DNA from: Streptococcaceae bacterium
GTDB lineage: Bacteria; Bacillota; Bacilli; Lactobacillales; Streptococcaceae
Direction of reading: 5' to 3'
NCBI GenBank assembly: GCA_031270325.1
Contig: JAISXW010000020.1
Span: 86,581 to 124,252, forward strand
DNA length: 37,672 nt
Shown: one piece after another, positions 26,395 to 34,557 of the stretch
How the letters are laid out: the number at the start of each line of letters is the position of its first letter
How positions within the stretch are numbered: position 1 is the stretch's first letter
Notes under the pieces: model-generated
Told to the model about the DNA's origin: nothing
Seen by the model: only the letters and a program-made list of their open reading frames with translations
The model's database searches: none
Translations under genes and position numbers: made by a program

Positions 26395-28086
26395 TTAAGC
26401 TTGATTTTGGCGTTTTTTCAGGAAGTAGAATCCTGCTGCGCCAGCTAGACCGGCAACACCAACCGCCATCAAGACCTTGAGACCTGCCCCACCCGTGATT
26501 GGGAGAACAGACTCAGGCGTGTTGTAGATGTTGTGGTAAGTATCTGTTTTGTTGTTATTCAGATCCAAGTCGTTGGTCTCATCATCACTGTCCAAATCAC
26601 CTTCCGTACGATCCTTTGGTGTGAAAGTATGCGTTGCAGTATCCATACGGTAGCCAGTCGGTGCTTCGGTTTCTTTGAGCGTGTAAGCAACATTATCCAG
26701 ACCGATCAGTTTGAGCGTGCCGTCCGCCTTGACATTCAAAGTCGGGGTCGTGCCACTTTTGCCAGTTTCAGCTAGGCGATAGACACCGCTGTTTGTACCA
26801 ACTTCAACAAAGCTCAAGGCTGTGCCGAAGGTGCTACCATTCGACACTTCGAACTTGGCACCTGTCAGGGCTTTCCCTGTCTGGCTGTCGTTCTTTTGGA
26901 ACTGGTAGTCTAGGGTTTTAGTGTCGGTTGTGGTCGTCGTGGTCGTTGGCTCGGACTCAACATCGGCAGTATTGGTGACTTTGTACTCCGCACCATTGCC
27001 AACAGTCGTGATTGCAGTTGCATCTTGATTGATGTGACCAGTAAAGATCAGCGTGACTGTCTGACCTGCTAGTGCAGTCCATTCCGTGCCTTTGCCATCT
27101 TTCTGCGCAATCTTGACGAGGTAAGTCTTATTATCTGCGGGATTGTTACTGCCGACTAGAGGGAGTTCCCCCGTCAGAGTGACGGTGAAGTTGTCGTCGA
27201 GTTTCGTGCCTTCGCCCGTCTTGACGTAGGTCGTGGTGCCAACTGTCAAGCTGTCAAAGCTGGTAATCGTCAGACCCGCACCTGGTTTTTCAGTCACGCT
27301 CAGGCTCTTGAGACGGGCAATATCGGTCGGTACTTTGACCTTGATCTCATACTTAATATCCGCACCGATTGCAGCAATCGCATCAGCGCTATTATTGAGT
27401 TTCTTTTCCAAGATTGCGAACTCATTCTTAGGATAGATGTAGATCGTGTTCAGCTCTTCCTTCGCACCAGTTGGATTGTAGAGTGGCAAAGCGACAAAGG
27501 TCGGAATACTAGAGATGACCTTGCTGATCTTGCCGTTGTCTTCTTTGGTCGGGGTCGTTGTTTCCCAGAAACCGTAGATGGCATGGCGCGGCACGCCGTC
27601 TACCGTCACTTTCTTAGGTAACTCGAAGTTACTGTTGGGTGCATTGCTGCCTTCTGCGGTATCTTTGACTTCAACATAAGTATCTGCAGCGCCAGTCCCT
27701 GTGGCACCTGTCAAGGCTTGGGCTTGAGCGAAAGACTTGTTCTGCAAGTCTTTGACCATCGCAGCGTAAGCTTCAGCGATTGGCTTAGCAGACCATTTAT
27801 CGCCAAAAGTACCAGTAACATAAGTGTCCAACCAAGTCTGGTAGAAATAGGCGGTCAAATCAACCGCAGTAAAGCCCGCACCGTGAACAAAGGCTTGAAA
27901 GTCTTCTTTTGCTACCCCATTGTTAGGAGCCAGACTATTGTTCGTGCCTTCGGTCTTGACGATCTTGATCAAGACTTTAGGCGGCGGATCTTCAGCCTTA
28001 ACCGATAGCAGCGGTCCGACAAAGCCGACCAACAACAGCACAAGCGCACCGATTACCCAGCCTTTCTTTTTTGTTGTCCTTTTCAT
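26395..28086 (-). CDS. LPXTG-anchored backbone-type pilin / SpaA-like surface protein
   Basis: The 563-residue protein has a signal peptide (about residues 1-31, cleavage near SVKA-ED) and a sortase signal LPITG at 528-532 followed by a membrane segment and KKRQNQA. The pilin motif YPKN at 218-221 (TIYIYPKNEF) supplies the lysine that a class C sortase links to the next subunit. An E-box YTLKETEAPTGY at 468-479, with Glu472, is typical of domains held by internal isopeptide bonds. A Thr-rich run (residues 381-387) separates domains. These features mark a major pilin. No sortase C or accessory pilin lies beside it, so it is an orphan in this window. It is monocistronic with a strong promoter and terminator. 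Confidence 0.9.
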   Translation of the reverse strand: MKRTTKKKGWVIGALVLLLVGFVGPLLSVKAEDPPPKVLIKIVKTEGTNNSLAPNNGVAKEDFQAFVHGAGFTAVDLTAYFYQTWLDTYVTGTFGDKWSAKPIAEAYAAMVKDLQNKSFAQAQALTGATGTGAADTYVEVKDTAEGSNAPNSNFELPKKVTVDGVPRHAIYGFWETTTPTKEDNGKISKVISSIPTFVALPLYNPTGAKEELNTIYIYPKNEFAILEKKLNNSADAIAAIGADIKYEIKVKVPTDIARLKSLSVTEKPGAGLTITSFDSLTVGTTTYVKTGEGTKLDDNFTVTLTGELPLVGSNNPADNKTYLVKIAQKDGKGTEWTALAGQTVTLIFTGHINQDATAITTVGNGAEYKVTNTADVESEPTTTTTTTDTKTLDYQFQKNDSQTGKALTGAKFEVSNGSTFGTALSFVEVGTNSGVYRLAETGKSGTTPTLNVKADGTLKLIGLDNVAYTLKETEAPTGYRMDTATHTFTPKDRTEGDLDSDDETNDLDLNNNKTDTYHNIYNTPESVLPITGGAGLKVLMAVGVAGLAGAAGFYFLKKRQNQA

Positions 28087-28178
28087 GATTCATACCTCCA
28101 TATTGTTTGTTCTTTCATTAAAATGTCTTACAATAATAGCAACCCGTAGCTCAAAGGCTTAGCTACTGCTACACTCTT

Positions 28179-28207
28179 AATATACCGCTTTCATTTTAAT
28201 TTGTCAA
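28179..28207 (-). promoter_or_regulatory. Strong promoter of the pilin gene with overlapping cre-like site
   Basis: On the minus strand TTGACA, 17 bases, TATATT: a perfect -35 and near-perfect -10. TGAAAGCGGTATAT (28180-28193) covers the -10 and matches the CcpA cre consensus at all but the last two positions. Repression on rich sugar is thus plausible. A run of 13 T lies just upstream and may act as an UP-like element. The leader is about 85-90 bases. Confidence 0.75.
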
Positions 28208-28493
28208 GTGTTTTATTAAAAAAAAAAAAAGATTTGCTTTCGTTTCTAATAACCCCCAAAACACAAGCCCTGACACCCCCAAGACTCGACAAAAACTTGC
28301 GCCAGTGCTAACATCTGTTTGATCAGAGGTCAAGGTGGCCGCCCGTCTCCTTCTGTGCTTTGTCTCAAAACTGCGTGGTACCCTCGGAGTACAACGGTTC
28401 AGACCATAGCATGACGAACCCAAAAGCTCGCCCATAACAAGCCGTTAGCTTTGACTTCTTTATAAACGCTTGCTTGATACATTAATAGTCTGT
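28208..28493. other. Intergenic stretch upstream of the pilin promoter; holds element fragment R8
   Basis: No gene seen. A 13-base A-run is at about 28218-28231. Bases 28359-28378 (TTTGTCTCAAAACTGCGTGG) are identical to a core module of R7; the flanking sequence does not match further. The rest up to the RelE-type stop has no recognisable feature. Confidence 0.5.
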
Positions 28494-28811
28494 CTATTTA
28501 TTTAGCTGTTCTTCAATGTTTCGGCCCTTATACATTACACGAAGAACCGAAACTATTTCAGTTTCCTCGTTTGGAATGAAGTAAGCGATATAATTGTCAA
28601 TTAGCATATACCTTAAACCACGAGTTTTCCATGGCTCCTTTGAATAAGCTGGGTAACCTGTCGGGAAAGTATCTAGTTTTAAGATTTGTTCTGCCAATCG
28701 ATCTAATTGTCCGTTTGCGCTCATCGGGGATTGAAGCGTATAAGCAATGTACTCATAAATACCACGCAAGTCTAGTTCTGCTTGTGGCATAATTTTAACT
28801 TCAAAACTCAT
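28494..28811 (-). CDS. RelE/ParE-family toxin
   Basis: A 105-residue protein with the RelE/ParE fold pattern: MSFEVKIMPQAELDLRGIYEYI at the start, a middle helix pair, and the C-terminal strand VSVLRVMYKGRN. The segment LRYMLIDNYIAYFIPNEE is typical of toxins that either cleave mRNA on the ribosome or poison gyrase. Sequence alone does not tell which. It overlaps the antitoxin gene by four bases (ATGA). The pair has its own promoter. Confidence 0.88.
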   Translation of the reverse strand: MSFEVKIMPQAELDLRGIYEYIAYTLQSPMSANGQLDRLAEQILKLDTFPTGYPAYSKEPWKTRGLRYMLIDNYIAYFIPNEETEIVSVLRVMYKGRNIEEQLNK

Positions 28812-29113
28812 AGATGATAATCCTTGCGAATATTTGCAAATGCTGAGTTAGCTGAAGTTCCTTCTCCATTCAACATTTCATTATAGCCTTTCTCAAGTTC
28901 TATAGTCATTTGTTCTGAAGTCAAAGAACCTACGTCAACAACAGTATGTTGTGGTACTTTCACTTCAAAAGGAATACCTCGTTGCAAAATAATTTGTTTG
29001 TAAAACATATTAATTGCGCTGGAAGTTGGAATGCCAAGTGTTGACAAAATTGATTCAGCTTGCTCTTTAACGTTTGGTTCAATTCTTGCATATAGGTTTG
29101 CTGTTTTAGCCAT
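28808..29113 (-). CDS. RelB/DinJ-family antitoxin
   Basis: A 101-residue protein with the N-terminal ribbon-helix-helix of RelB/DinJ proteins (TANLYARIEPNVKEQAESIL, then LGIPTSSAINMFYKQI). This part dimerises and binds the operator; the C-terminal tail (about residue 60 on) should wrap the toxin. A strong GGAGG is nine bases before the ATG. It is the first gene of the pair, as usual for this class. Confidence 0.9.
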   Translation of the reverse strand: MAKTANLYARIEPNVKEQAESILSTLGIPTSSAINMFYKQIILQRGIPFEVKVPQHTVVDVGSLTSEQMTIELEKGYNEMLNGEGTSANSAFANIRKDYHL

Positions 29114-29144
29114 GATGATTTACCTCCGTAATCTTTATGCTTTC

Positions 29145-29173
29145 ATTATATAACTTTGTCCTGTCATTCGCAA
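29145..29173 (-). promoter_or_regulatory. Promoter of the RelB/RelE-type operon
   Basis: On the minus strand TTGCGA, 17 bases, TATAAT. The -10 region reads TTATATAA, a short palindrome, and a related block CTTTATAATG lies 24 bases upstream; either could be part of the antitoxin operator. Confidence 0.7.
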
Positions 29174-29187
29174 TACATTATAAAGTT

Positions 29188-29247
29188 TCAGGGTGAAGAC
29201 AAAAGCACAATTCAGCGATTTGAATTGTGCTTTTGTCTTCACCCTGA
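29188..29247. repeat. 27-bp perfect inverted repeat with six-base loop
   Basis: Arms 29188-29214 and 29221-29247 (starting TCAGGGTGAAGACAAAAG) are perfectly complementary around GCGATT. A second small hairpin (GTCATCCC with GGGATGAC, 29248-29269) adjoins it. It lies between the gltX stop and the relB promoter. It may act as the gltX terminator although no proper T-run follows. The length and perfection exceed a normal terminator. Confidence 0.85.
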
Positions 29248-29295
29248 GTCATCCCCCATTCGGGATGACCTTGTATGGCGAGCGCCGACACGCCT

Positions 29296-30747
29296 TTAAG
29301 CCTCAATAACTTGCGACAAATGCGTCAGGGCTTTTGCTTTGCCTAAGAGGTAGATCGTGTCTGGTAATTCAGGACCGTGCATTTCTCCTGAGACAGCGAT
29401 CCGGATTGGCATAAAGAGATTTTTACCCTTGATTCCTGTTTCCTTTTGGACTGCCTTGATTAGTGGGAAGATATTGTCCTTGACAAAGTCCGTATCAGCC
29501 AAGCCTTCAAGCTTTTCCTTGAACGCCTTGATTACGACCGGCGCTGTTTCTGTCGCTAAGACTTCTTTTGCCTCATCTGATAACTCAGGGAACTCGGCAT
29601 AAAAGAGGTCGGTCAGGGACACGATTTCATCAACCGATTTGAGTTGTGGTTGATAGAGCGCCACCAAATGTTGTGACTTGTCATCCCAACGCCCCGCTGC
29701 AACTAAAAAGGGTTGCGCCAGCTCAACGATTCGGTTCAAGTCAGCGTGTTTGATGTAGTCATTATCCAACCAGTCGAGTTTCTTTTGGTCGAAAGCTGCA
29801 GGCGATTTTGACAAGCGGTTTTCATCAAACAACTCAATCAACTGAGCTTGCGAGAAGATTTCTTCCTCGCCACCGGGATTCCAACCCAAGAGGGCAATGA
29901 AATTAAAGACAGCTTCAGGCAAGTAGCCTTTCTTCCGATAATCCTCAATGAATTGGAGCGTATGGGTATCGCGTTTCGATAATTTCTTACCTGTCTCAGA
30001 GTTGATGATGAGGGTCATGTGACCAAACTCAGGCACTTCCCAGCCCAAAGCCTCATAAATCATCAGCTGTTTGGGGGTATTGGCGATATGGTCGTCCCCA
30101 CGAATGACGTGGGAAATCTGCATCTCATGGTCATCCACAACGACCGCAAAGTTATAGGTCGGATAGCCATCCCGTTTCTGAATGACCCAGTCTCCCCCGA
30201 TATTTTTGCCCTCAAACTCAATCTCGCCTTTAACCATGTCCTGCCAACGATAAATCGACCCTTCTGGCACTTTGATCCTGACCGTTGGCGTGATACCAGC
30301 TGCTTGACGTTGGGCGATATAAGCCGCAATCTCCTCATCTGTCAGACCAGCATACTCGCTGATGTAAACAGGAGGCAAGCCTTTAGCCTCCTGAGCCTCC
30401 CGATCGGCAGCAATTTCTTCTTCCGTCTTGTAAGAGTTGTAGGCTTTGCCCGACGCTAACAAGTCGTCGATAAAGGTTTGGTAAAGCGACAGGCGCTCAG
30501 ACTGCCGATAGCGGTCATGAGTCTCCGGCGACTCGTCCCAGTCCATGCCTAGCCAGCGTAAGTTGTCCAACTGTGACCGCTCGCCATCTGCAACATGCCG
30601 TTTGCGGTCGGTATCCTCGATCCGAATAATAAAATCGCCACCATGATGTCGCGCATAAAGATAATTGAATAAAGCCGTCCGAGCATTCCCGATATGTAAC
30701 AGCCCCGTAGGTGATGGTGCGTAGCGCACCCGAATTTTGTTTGTCAT
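29296..30747 (-). CDS. gltX: Glutamyl-tRNA synthetase
   Basis: A 483-residue class I synthetase charging tRNA-Glu, and in most Firmicutes also tRNA-Gln for later amidation. The HIGH-type motif is in [20 protein letters not shown] (residues 8-27) and the KMSKS-type motif is KLSKRDT near residue 252. The length is normal. It follows ispF in the same order as in Bacillus, but a gap of 392 bases separates them here. The ribosome site (AAAGGAA) is about 13 bases from the ATG. Confidence 0.97.
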   Translation of the reverse strand: MTNKIRVRYAPSPTGLLHIGNARTALFNYLYARHHGGDFIIRIEDTDRKRHVADGERSQLDNLRWLGMDWDESPETHDRYRQSERLSLYQTFIDDLLASGKAYNSYKTEEEIAADREAQEAKGLPPVYISEYAGLTDEEIAAYIAQRQAAGITPTVRIKVPEGSIYRWQDMVKGEIEFEGKNIGGDWVIQKRDGYPTYNFAVVVDDHEMQISHVIRGDDHIANTPKQLMIYEALGWEVPEFGHMTLIINSETGKKLSKRDTHTLQFIEDYRKKGYLPEAVFNFIALLGWNPGGEEEIFSQAQLIELFDENRLSKSPAAFDQKKLDWLDNDYIKHADLNRIVELAQPFLVAAGRWDDKSQHLVALYQPQLKSVDEIVSLTDLFYAEFPELSDEAKEVLATETAPVVIKAFKEKLEGLADTDFVKDNIFPLIKAVQKETGIKGKNLFMPIRIAVSGEMHGPELPDTIYLLGKAKALTHLSQVIEA

Positions 30748-31139
30748 TTTTTAAACATTCCTTTTTCTTCTTAACTCAGTCTGTTTTATTTTACCAAAAT
30801 ATCAAAAGAAGCGCTAACCTTGGATTAAGGGCACCTCTATTAACGCATGAGTCGCCTGTTTCCTCGTCAAAAATCGACTCGTCACAGTTAAAACCTTGTG
30901 TGGCTAGATTTCACGTCTGAAGTCGTTCGTTCCTCAGCCCTCAATCACATGGCTTTGTCACTTCAGCGGCTTACGTAAAAGCTATGGTAACGTGCCTTAA
31001 CGGTTTTGCTGCTTAGGCGTTGACCTTGGCTTGCGTCACTTGCCTCGTCAAACGACCCATCTGTCCACAGTGCAACACTCCAGTTACCCGTTATCTAATA
31101 GGCGCCTTAACGCTTTTCAATCCTAACCACTTTGAAAAT
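30748..31139. other. Intergenic stretch between ispF and gltX, mostly unexplained
   Basis: No gene is supported. The right part beside gltX carries its probable promoter. GAGTCG (about 30849) and CGACTC (about 30875) could pair around a 20-base loop. CTTAACG occurs twice (31000 and 31107 areas) and CTCGTCAAA twice. None of the dispersed element modules is convincingly present. No clear terminator for ispF could be found. Confidence 0.45.
30788..30796 (-). promoter_or_regulatory. Probable extended -10 promoter of gltX
   Basis: On the minus strand TGGTAAAAT fits an extended -10 with one mismatch. No good -35 is seen. It is 41 bases before the gltX start. Confidence 0.45.
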
Positions 31140-31619
31140 TCAGGCTTGGCTCAGCAAGACGACCGCCTCACAAGCAATCCCCTCTTCTCGACCGACAAAG
31201 CCTAGCTTTTCGGTTGTCGTCGCTTTCAGATTGATTGCTTCTGGTGCCACCTGCAAAATCTCAGCAATGATGGCTTTCATCTGTGGCAAACGCGGTGCCA
31301 TCTTAGGCGCTTGGGCTAATAAGGTCGCATCAACATTGCCGATCCGATAGCCTTTTTCGACCATCTGTTGATAGATCGTGGCTAAAATAGTCGTCGAGGC
31401 AATTCCTTTAATCTCGGGATCCGTATCAGGAAAGGCATGACCAATATCGCCCAAACCGAGAGCCCCAATAATCGCATCCGTAATCGCGTGCAATAGCACA
31501 TCCGCATCTGAATGCCCCAAAAGTCCTTTGTCATAAGGAATCTTGACCCCGCCGATAATCAACTCCCGACCGACAACCAGTTGATGCACATCATAACCAT
31601 GTCCGATTTTAACTGTCAA
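31140..31619 (-). CDS. ispF: 2-C-methyl-D-erythritol 2,4-cyclodiphosphate synthase
   Basis: A 159-residue MEP-pathway enzyme forming the cyclic diphosphate from CDP-methylerythritol phosphate. The zinc-binding Asp10 and His12 are in IGHGYDVHQL, and GLLGHSDADVLLHAITDA and IGHAFPDTDP are family signatures. It follows ispD after 12 bases. The pathway is rare in lactic acid bacteria, which mostly use mevalonate; the other MEP genes are not in the window. Confidence 0.96.
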   Translation of the reverse strand: MTVKIGHGYDVHQLVVGRELIIGGVKIPYDKGLLGHSDADVLLHAITDAIIGALGLGDIGHAFPDTDPEIKGIASTTILATIYQQMVEKGYRIGNVDATLLAQAPKMAPRLPQMKAIIAEILQVAPEAINLKATTTEKLGFVGREEGIACEAVVLLSQA

Positions 31620-31631
31620 CCTCTCACCCTC

Positions 31632-32357
31632 CTAATGATTAGCAGACGATGTCACTGTCTCGTCTATCAACTGCTCATCCTGTTCCTTGCGCTGTGCCAA
31701 AATAGCTTGCGCAAAGATTAAATCCTCTGGTGTCGTAATCTTGATGTTTTCATACGACCCCATCACAACGGCAACCGGCAGTTCCGAAAACATCTCGACC
31801 AGACTCGCATCATCTGTCCCTAAAAACGCCCTTTCCCGAGCAAGCTGATGCACCTGCCGAATCAATGTCGTCTGAAAGAACTGCGGTGTCTGAGCACCCC
31901 ACAGATTGTGACGTGGCACAGTTTGGTCGATCTGACCACTGTCTGTCACTTGTTTAATCGTCTCTTTGACAGGTGCTGCTAAAATCGCATTTTGATGTTG
32001 TTTGAGTGCTTCAAGTTCTGAGCGTTTGACAAAGGGCCGCGCCCCATCATGAATCATGACCGCAGCTTGTGATACCTGAGACAGCGCCTGTCTGACAGAA
32101 TCTTGCCGTTCGGCACCACCGGTCACAAATTGGACCCGATCTGACAAAAACGGGGCGAATGCCGCTATTTCTTCCGCTTTACCGACCAGCAACACCTGCT
32201 GGCAATCTGGGTCTGACAAAAACAAGGTCAGACTATATTGGAAAATTGCTTGACCTGCTAAGGCTAAGAAAACTTTATTGCGGTCGGCAGCCATCCGCTG
32301 CCCAGAACCTGCTGCTAAAATCACAGCAGTGTACCTTTTTTGCTCGCCCGTCATCAT
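31632..32357 (-). CDS. ispD: 2-C-methyl-D-erythritol 4-phosphate cytidylyltransferase
   Basis: A 241-residue nucleotidyltransferase of the MEP isoprenoid pathway. The CTP-binding motif AVILAAGSGQRMAADRNKVF is at residues 10-29, with IHDGARPFV near 102 and TTPEDLIFA near 210. Related ribitol-phosphate cytidylyltransferases (TarI) look similar, but the pairing with ispF makes IspD the better call. It overlaps the yacL-like gene by four bases (ATGA). Confidence 0.92.
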   Translation of the reverse strand: MMTGEQKRYTAVILAAGSGQRMAADRNKVFLALAGQAIFQYSLTLFLSDPDCQQVLLVGKAEEIAAFAPFLSDRVQFVTGGAERQDSVRQALSQVSQAAVMIHDGARPFVKRSELEALKQHQNAILAAPVKETIKQVTDSGQIDQTVPRHNLWGAQTPQFFQTTLIRQVHQLARERAFLGTDDASLVEMFSELPVAVVMGSYENIKITTPEDLIFAQAILAQRKEQDEQLIDETVTSSANH

Positions 32358-33427
32358 CTTGCAAGCTCCCCAAAAATCATCCGACCTGCCGAAGTTTGTA
32401 GCGACTTGGTCACTTCAACCCTCACCATTTGATCGAGCTTATCCGCTGTGTCTTCGACAACAATCATCGTCCCGTCCGGCAGATACGCAATCCCTTGCCG
32501 GCGCTCCGTGCCTTTTTTGACAATCAAGACATCCAGCGTATCGCCAACAATCAATTGCGGTTTCACAGCGTTTGCCAAATCATTGATATTCAAGACCTGA
32601 ATCCCTTGAATTTCTGCTACTTTATTAAGGTTGTAGTCATTTGTAATCAGTGTTGCCCCAGTCGCTGACGCATAGCGCAAGAGCTTGGTATCGACCTCAT
32701 GAATATCTGGATAATCCTTAGTTGCCACAGTCACTTTGGCGATGGCTTTCATCTCATTGACCAAGTCTAACCCTCGGCGACCTTTGGCACGTTTCAACTG
32801 ATCGTTACTATCGGACAAGAGCTGCAACTCTAGCAAGACAAAGTTCGGCACAATCAACTCGCCCTCTAAGAAACCTGTTTTGAGAATATCGACAATCCGA
32901 CCATCAATCAAGACACTCGTATCCAACAGTTTGGCATAGTTTTTGGCATGACGTTTGTCTTTCTTGATGACCTTTTCAGTCCTTTCAGTCGGTGCTAATT
33001 TCTTTCGACCGAAAAACTTCAAAATATCCGCTTCACGCTTGGATAACACGCTGTACCCGACATAGAGCGTCAAGATCATTAACAAAAACGGCACAATCGT
33101 TGATAAGATCGGAATCTGCAAAATCCATAGCGGGATACTGGCAATCGCACCGATGACAAGACCCAATGCCCCACCGATAAATCCTAATGTAATTGTTGGG
33201 ATATTGATTGTTGCGATCGCCTTATCAATTTTATCAACAATGTGAAGCAGTAATCTAATGAATATAAATGAAAAACCTAGAAAAATAATTGCGCCAATCA
33301 AACTATTAACTACTGCGTTATCTGCCAACTCACCTTGATGAACCAATACCCAAAACTCTGGTAGAAAGGTCTCGCCAAGTGTTGCCCCGACGATTGTCAT
33401 CAAGGCATGAATGATGATTCTTTTCAT
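32354..33427 (-). CDS. PIN/TRAM-domain membrane protein (YacL family)
   Basis: A 357-residue protein. Residues 1 to about 125 hold four predicted membrane segments (for example AIIFLGFSFIFIRLLL and VPFLLMILTLYVGYSVL). Then comes a PIN nuclease-like domain with LLDTSVLIDGRIVDIL near residue 168 and LITNDYNLNKVA, followed by a TRAM RNA-binding domain (GDTLDVLIVKKGTERRQG to MIFGEL). The role of YacL proteins is unknown; an RNase at the membrane is a guess from the domains. A strong GAGGAGGAG ribosome site is present. It heads a yacL-ispD-ispF unit; a possible extended -10 (TGATAGAAT, minus strand) lies at 33550-33558. Confidence 0.9.
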   Translation of the reverse strand: MKRIIIHALMTIVGATLGETFLPEFWVLVHQGELADNAVVNSLIGAIIFLGFSFIFIRLLLHIVDKIDKAIATINIPTITLGFIGGALGLVIGAIASIPLWILQIPILSTIVPFLLMILTLYVGYSVLSKREADILKFFGRKKLAPTERTEKVIKKDKRHAKNYAKLLDTSVLIDGRIVDILKTGFLEGELIVPNFVLLELQLLSDSNDQLKRAKGRRGLDLVNEMKAIAKVTVATKDYPDIHEVDTKLLRYASATGATLITNDYNLNKVAEIQGIQVLNINDLANAVKPQLIVGDTLDVLIVKKGTERRQGIAYLPDGTMIVVEDTADKLDQMVRVEVTKSLQTSAGRMIFGELAR

Positions 33428-33580
33428 TCTTCTCCTCCTCGTTTTTTTCTAAGCTGCTGACAGCAAGTCAACACCTCTTAATCAATCTGTGTCAATTGTT
33501 TCCTTGTCCCTAATCAAAAAGAAAGGCATGGAAACGATTGCACTCTCTTATTCTATCACATTAAGCTTAAAAATACCCTG

Positions 33581-33670
33581 ACGACAAAACGCCGCCACAA
33601 CAAACGCCTGAAATCATCACGAGACAAGGGAGGTTTCGTCTCAAGGAAAGCGTGGGGGGCACGACAAATC
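33581..33670 (+). repeat. Dispersed intergenic element, copy R9, left flank of the array
   Basis: ACGACAAAACGCCGCC, then CAAACGCCTGAAATCATCAC, GAGACAAGGG, TTTCGTCTCAAGGAAAGCGT and CACGACAAATC resemble the left end of R6. Bases 33596-33630 form an inverted repeat (31 of 35) with 34497-34531 on the other side of the array. Confidence 0.68.
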
Positions 33671-33728
33671 AACAAAACTGCACCCGTCAGGAGTACAGTC
33701 TTGTTTTCATATCCTTGTTGGTCTCCGA

Positions 33729-34400
33729 TTGACCATGCGTGAGCTAAGTTTGACCAGCGGTGGGCTCCGATTGACCATGCGTGGGCTAAATTTGACCAGC
33801 GGTGGGCTCCGATTGACCATGCGTGGGCTAAAGTTGACCAACGGTGGGCTCCGATTGACCACGGGTGGGCTGAGGTTGACCAGCGGTGGGCTCCGATTGA
33901 CCATGCGTGGGCTGAGGTTGACCAGCGGTGGGCTGCAGTTGACCACGAGTGGGATAAATTTGACCAGCGGTGGGCTCCGATTGACCACGAGTGGGATAAA
34001 GTTGACCAACGGTGGGCTCCAATTGACCAGGCGTGAGCTAAGTTTGACCAACGGTGGTCTCCAGTTGACCATGCGTGAGCTAAATTTGACCAGCGGTGGT
34101 CTCCAGTTGACCATGCGTGAGCTAAATTTGACCAACGGTGGTCTCCAGTTGACCACGAGTGGGATAAACTTGACCAACGGTGGGCTCCGATTGACCATGC
34201 GTGGGATAAACTTGACCAGCGGTGGTCTCCAATTGACCATGCGTGAGCTAAATTTGACCAGCGGTGGGCTCCGATTGACCATGCGTGGGCGAAATTTGAC
34301 CAGCGGTGGGCTCCGATTGACCACGAGTGGGATAAACTTGACCAGCGGTGGTCGCCGATTGACCACGAGTGGGATAAATTTGACCAGTGGTGGGTTCTAA
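33729..34400. repeat. Tandem array of 32 units in exact 21-bp register
   Basis: The motif TTGACCA begins at 33729 and every 21 bases to 34380, 32 times without an insertion or deletion. Two unit types alternate as a 42-bp dimer: TTGACCATGCGTGAGCTAAA-like and TTGACCAGCGGTGGGCTCCG-like. A third variant, TTGACCACGAGTGGGATAAA, replaces the first type at several places. A partial unit precedes and a stray TTGACCACC unit follows at 34481, out of register. The reading frames on both strands stay open, but there is no ribosome site and the only start is TTG within the repeat, so coding is unlikely. Confidence 0.93.
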
Positions 34401-34496
34401 GTATCCACCTATGTCATCCGAACGCCGTTGCATGACACAGGTGGGCGAAATGGTATGGAAAACGGCATGTCGTAACCAAATTGACCACCTATGTAA

Positions 34497-34531
34497 CCCT
34501 TGTCTCGTGAGGACTTCAGGCGTTTATCGTG
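34497..34531 (-). repeat. Element end module in reverse orientation, right flank of the array
   Basis: On the minus strand CACGATAAACGCCTGAAG, then TCACGAGACAAGGG, matches 33596-33630 at 31 of 35 positions. Together they bracket the array as terminal inverted repeats of a unit of about 936 bp. Confidence 0.75.
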
Positions 34532-34557
34532 CTTGCCTTGCCTGTATCATGAGCTGC

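Larger units (their letters stand above)
33428..34557. other. 1.1-kb intergenic stretch at the disA position, filled by element R9 and the 21-bp array
   Basis: In Bacillus radA is followed by disA and then yacL. Here the space between radA and yacL has no gene. It contains the yacL promoter region, element end modules in opposite orientations at 33581-33670 and 34497-34531, and between them the 32-unit array. Open frames cross the array on both strands only because a 21-bp unit without stop codons stays open in frame. Confidence 0.75.

Noticed and set aside
33729..34400. Open frames of about 220 residues across the 21-bp array on both strands, reading as seven-residue repeats
   Set aside because: A stop-free unit whose length is a multiple of three keeps several frames open at once. 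There is no ribosome site, the start is a TTG within the repeat, and long frames are open on both strands.
33729..34400. CRISPR array
   Set aside because: Units are contiguous 21-mers with no unique spacers of constant length between identical repeats, and no cas gene is near.
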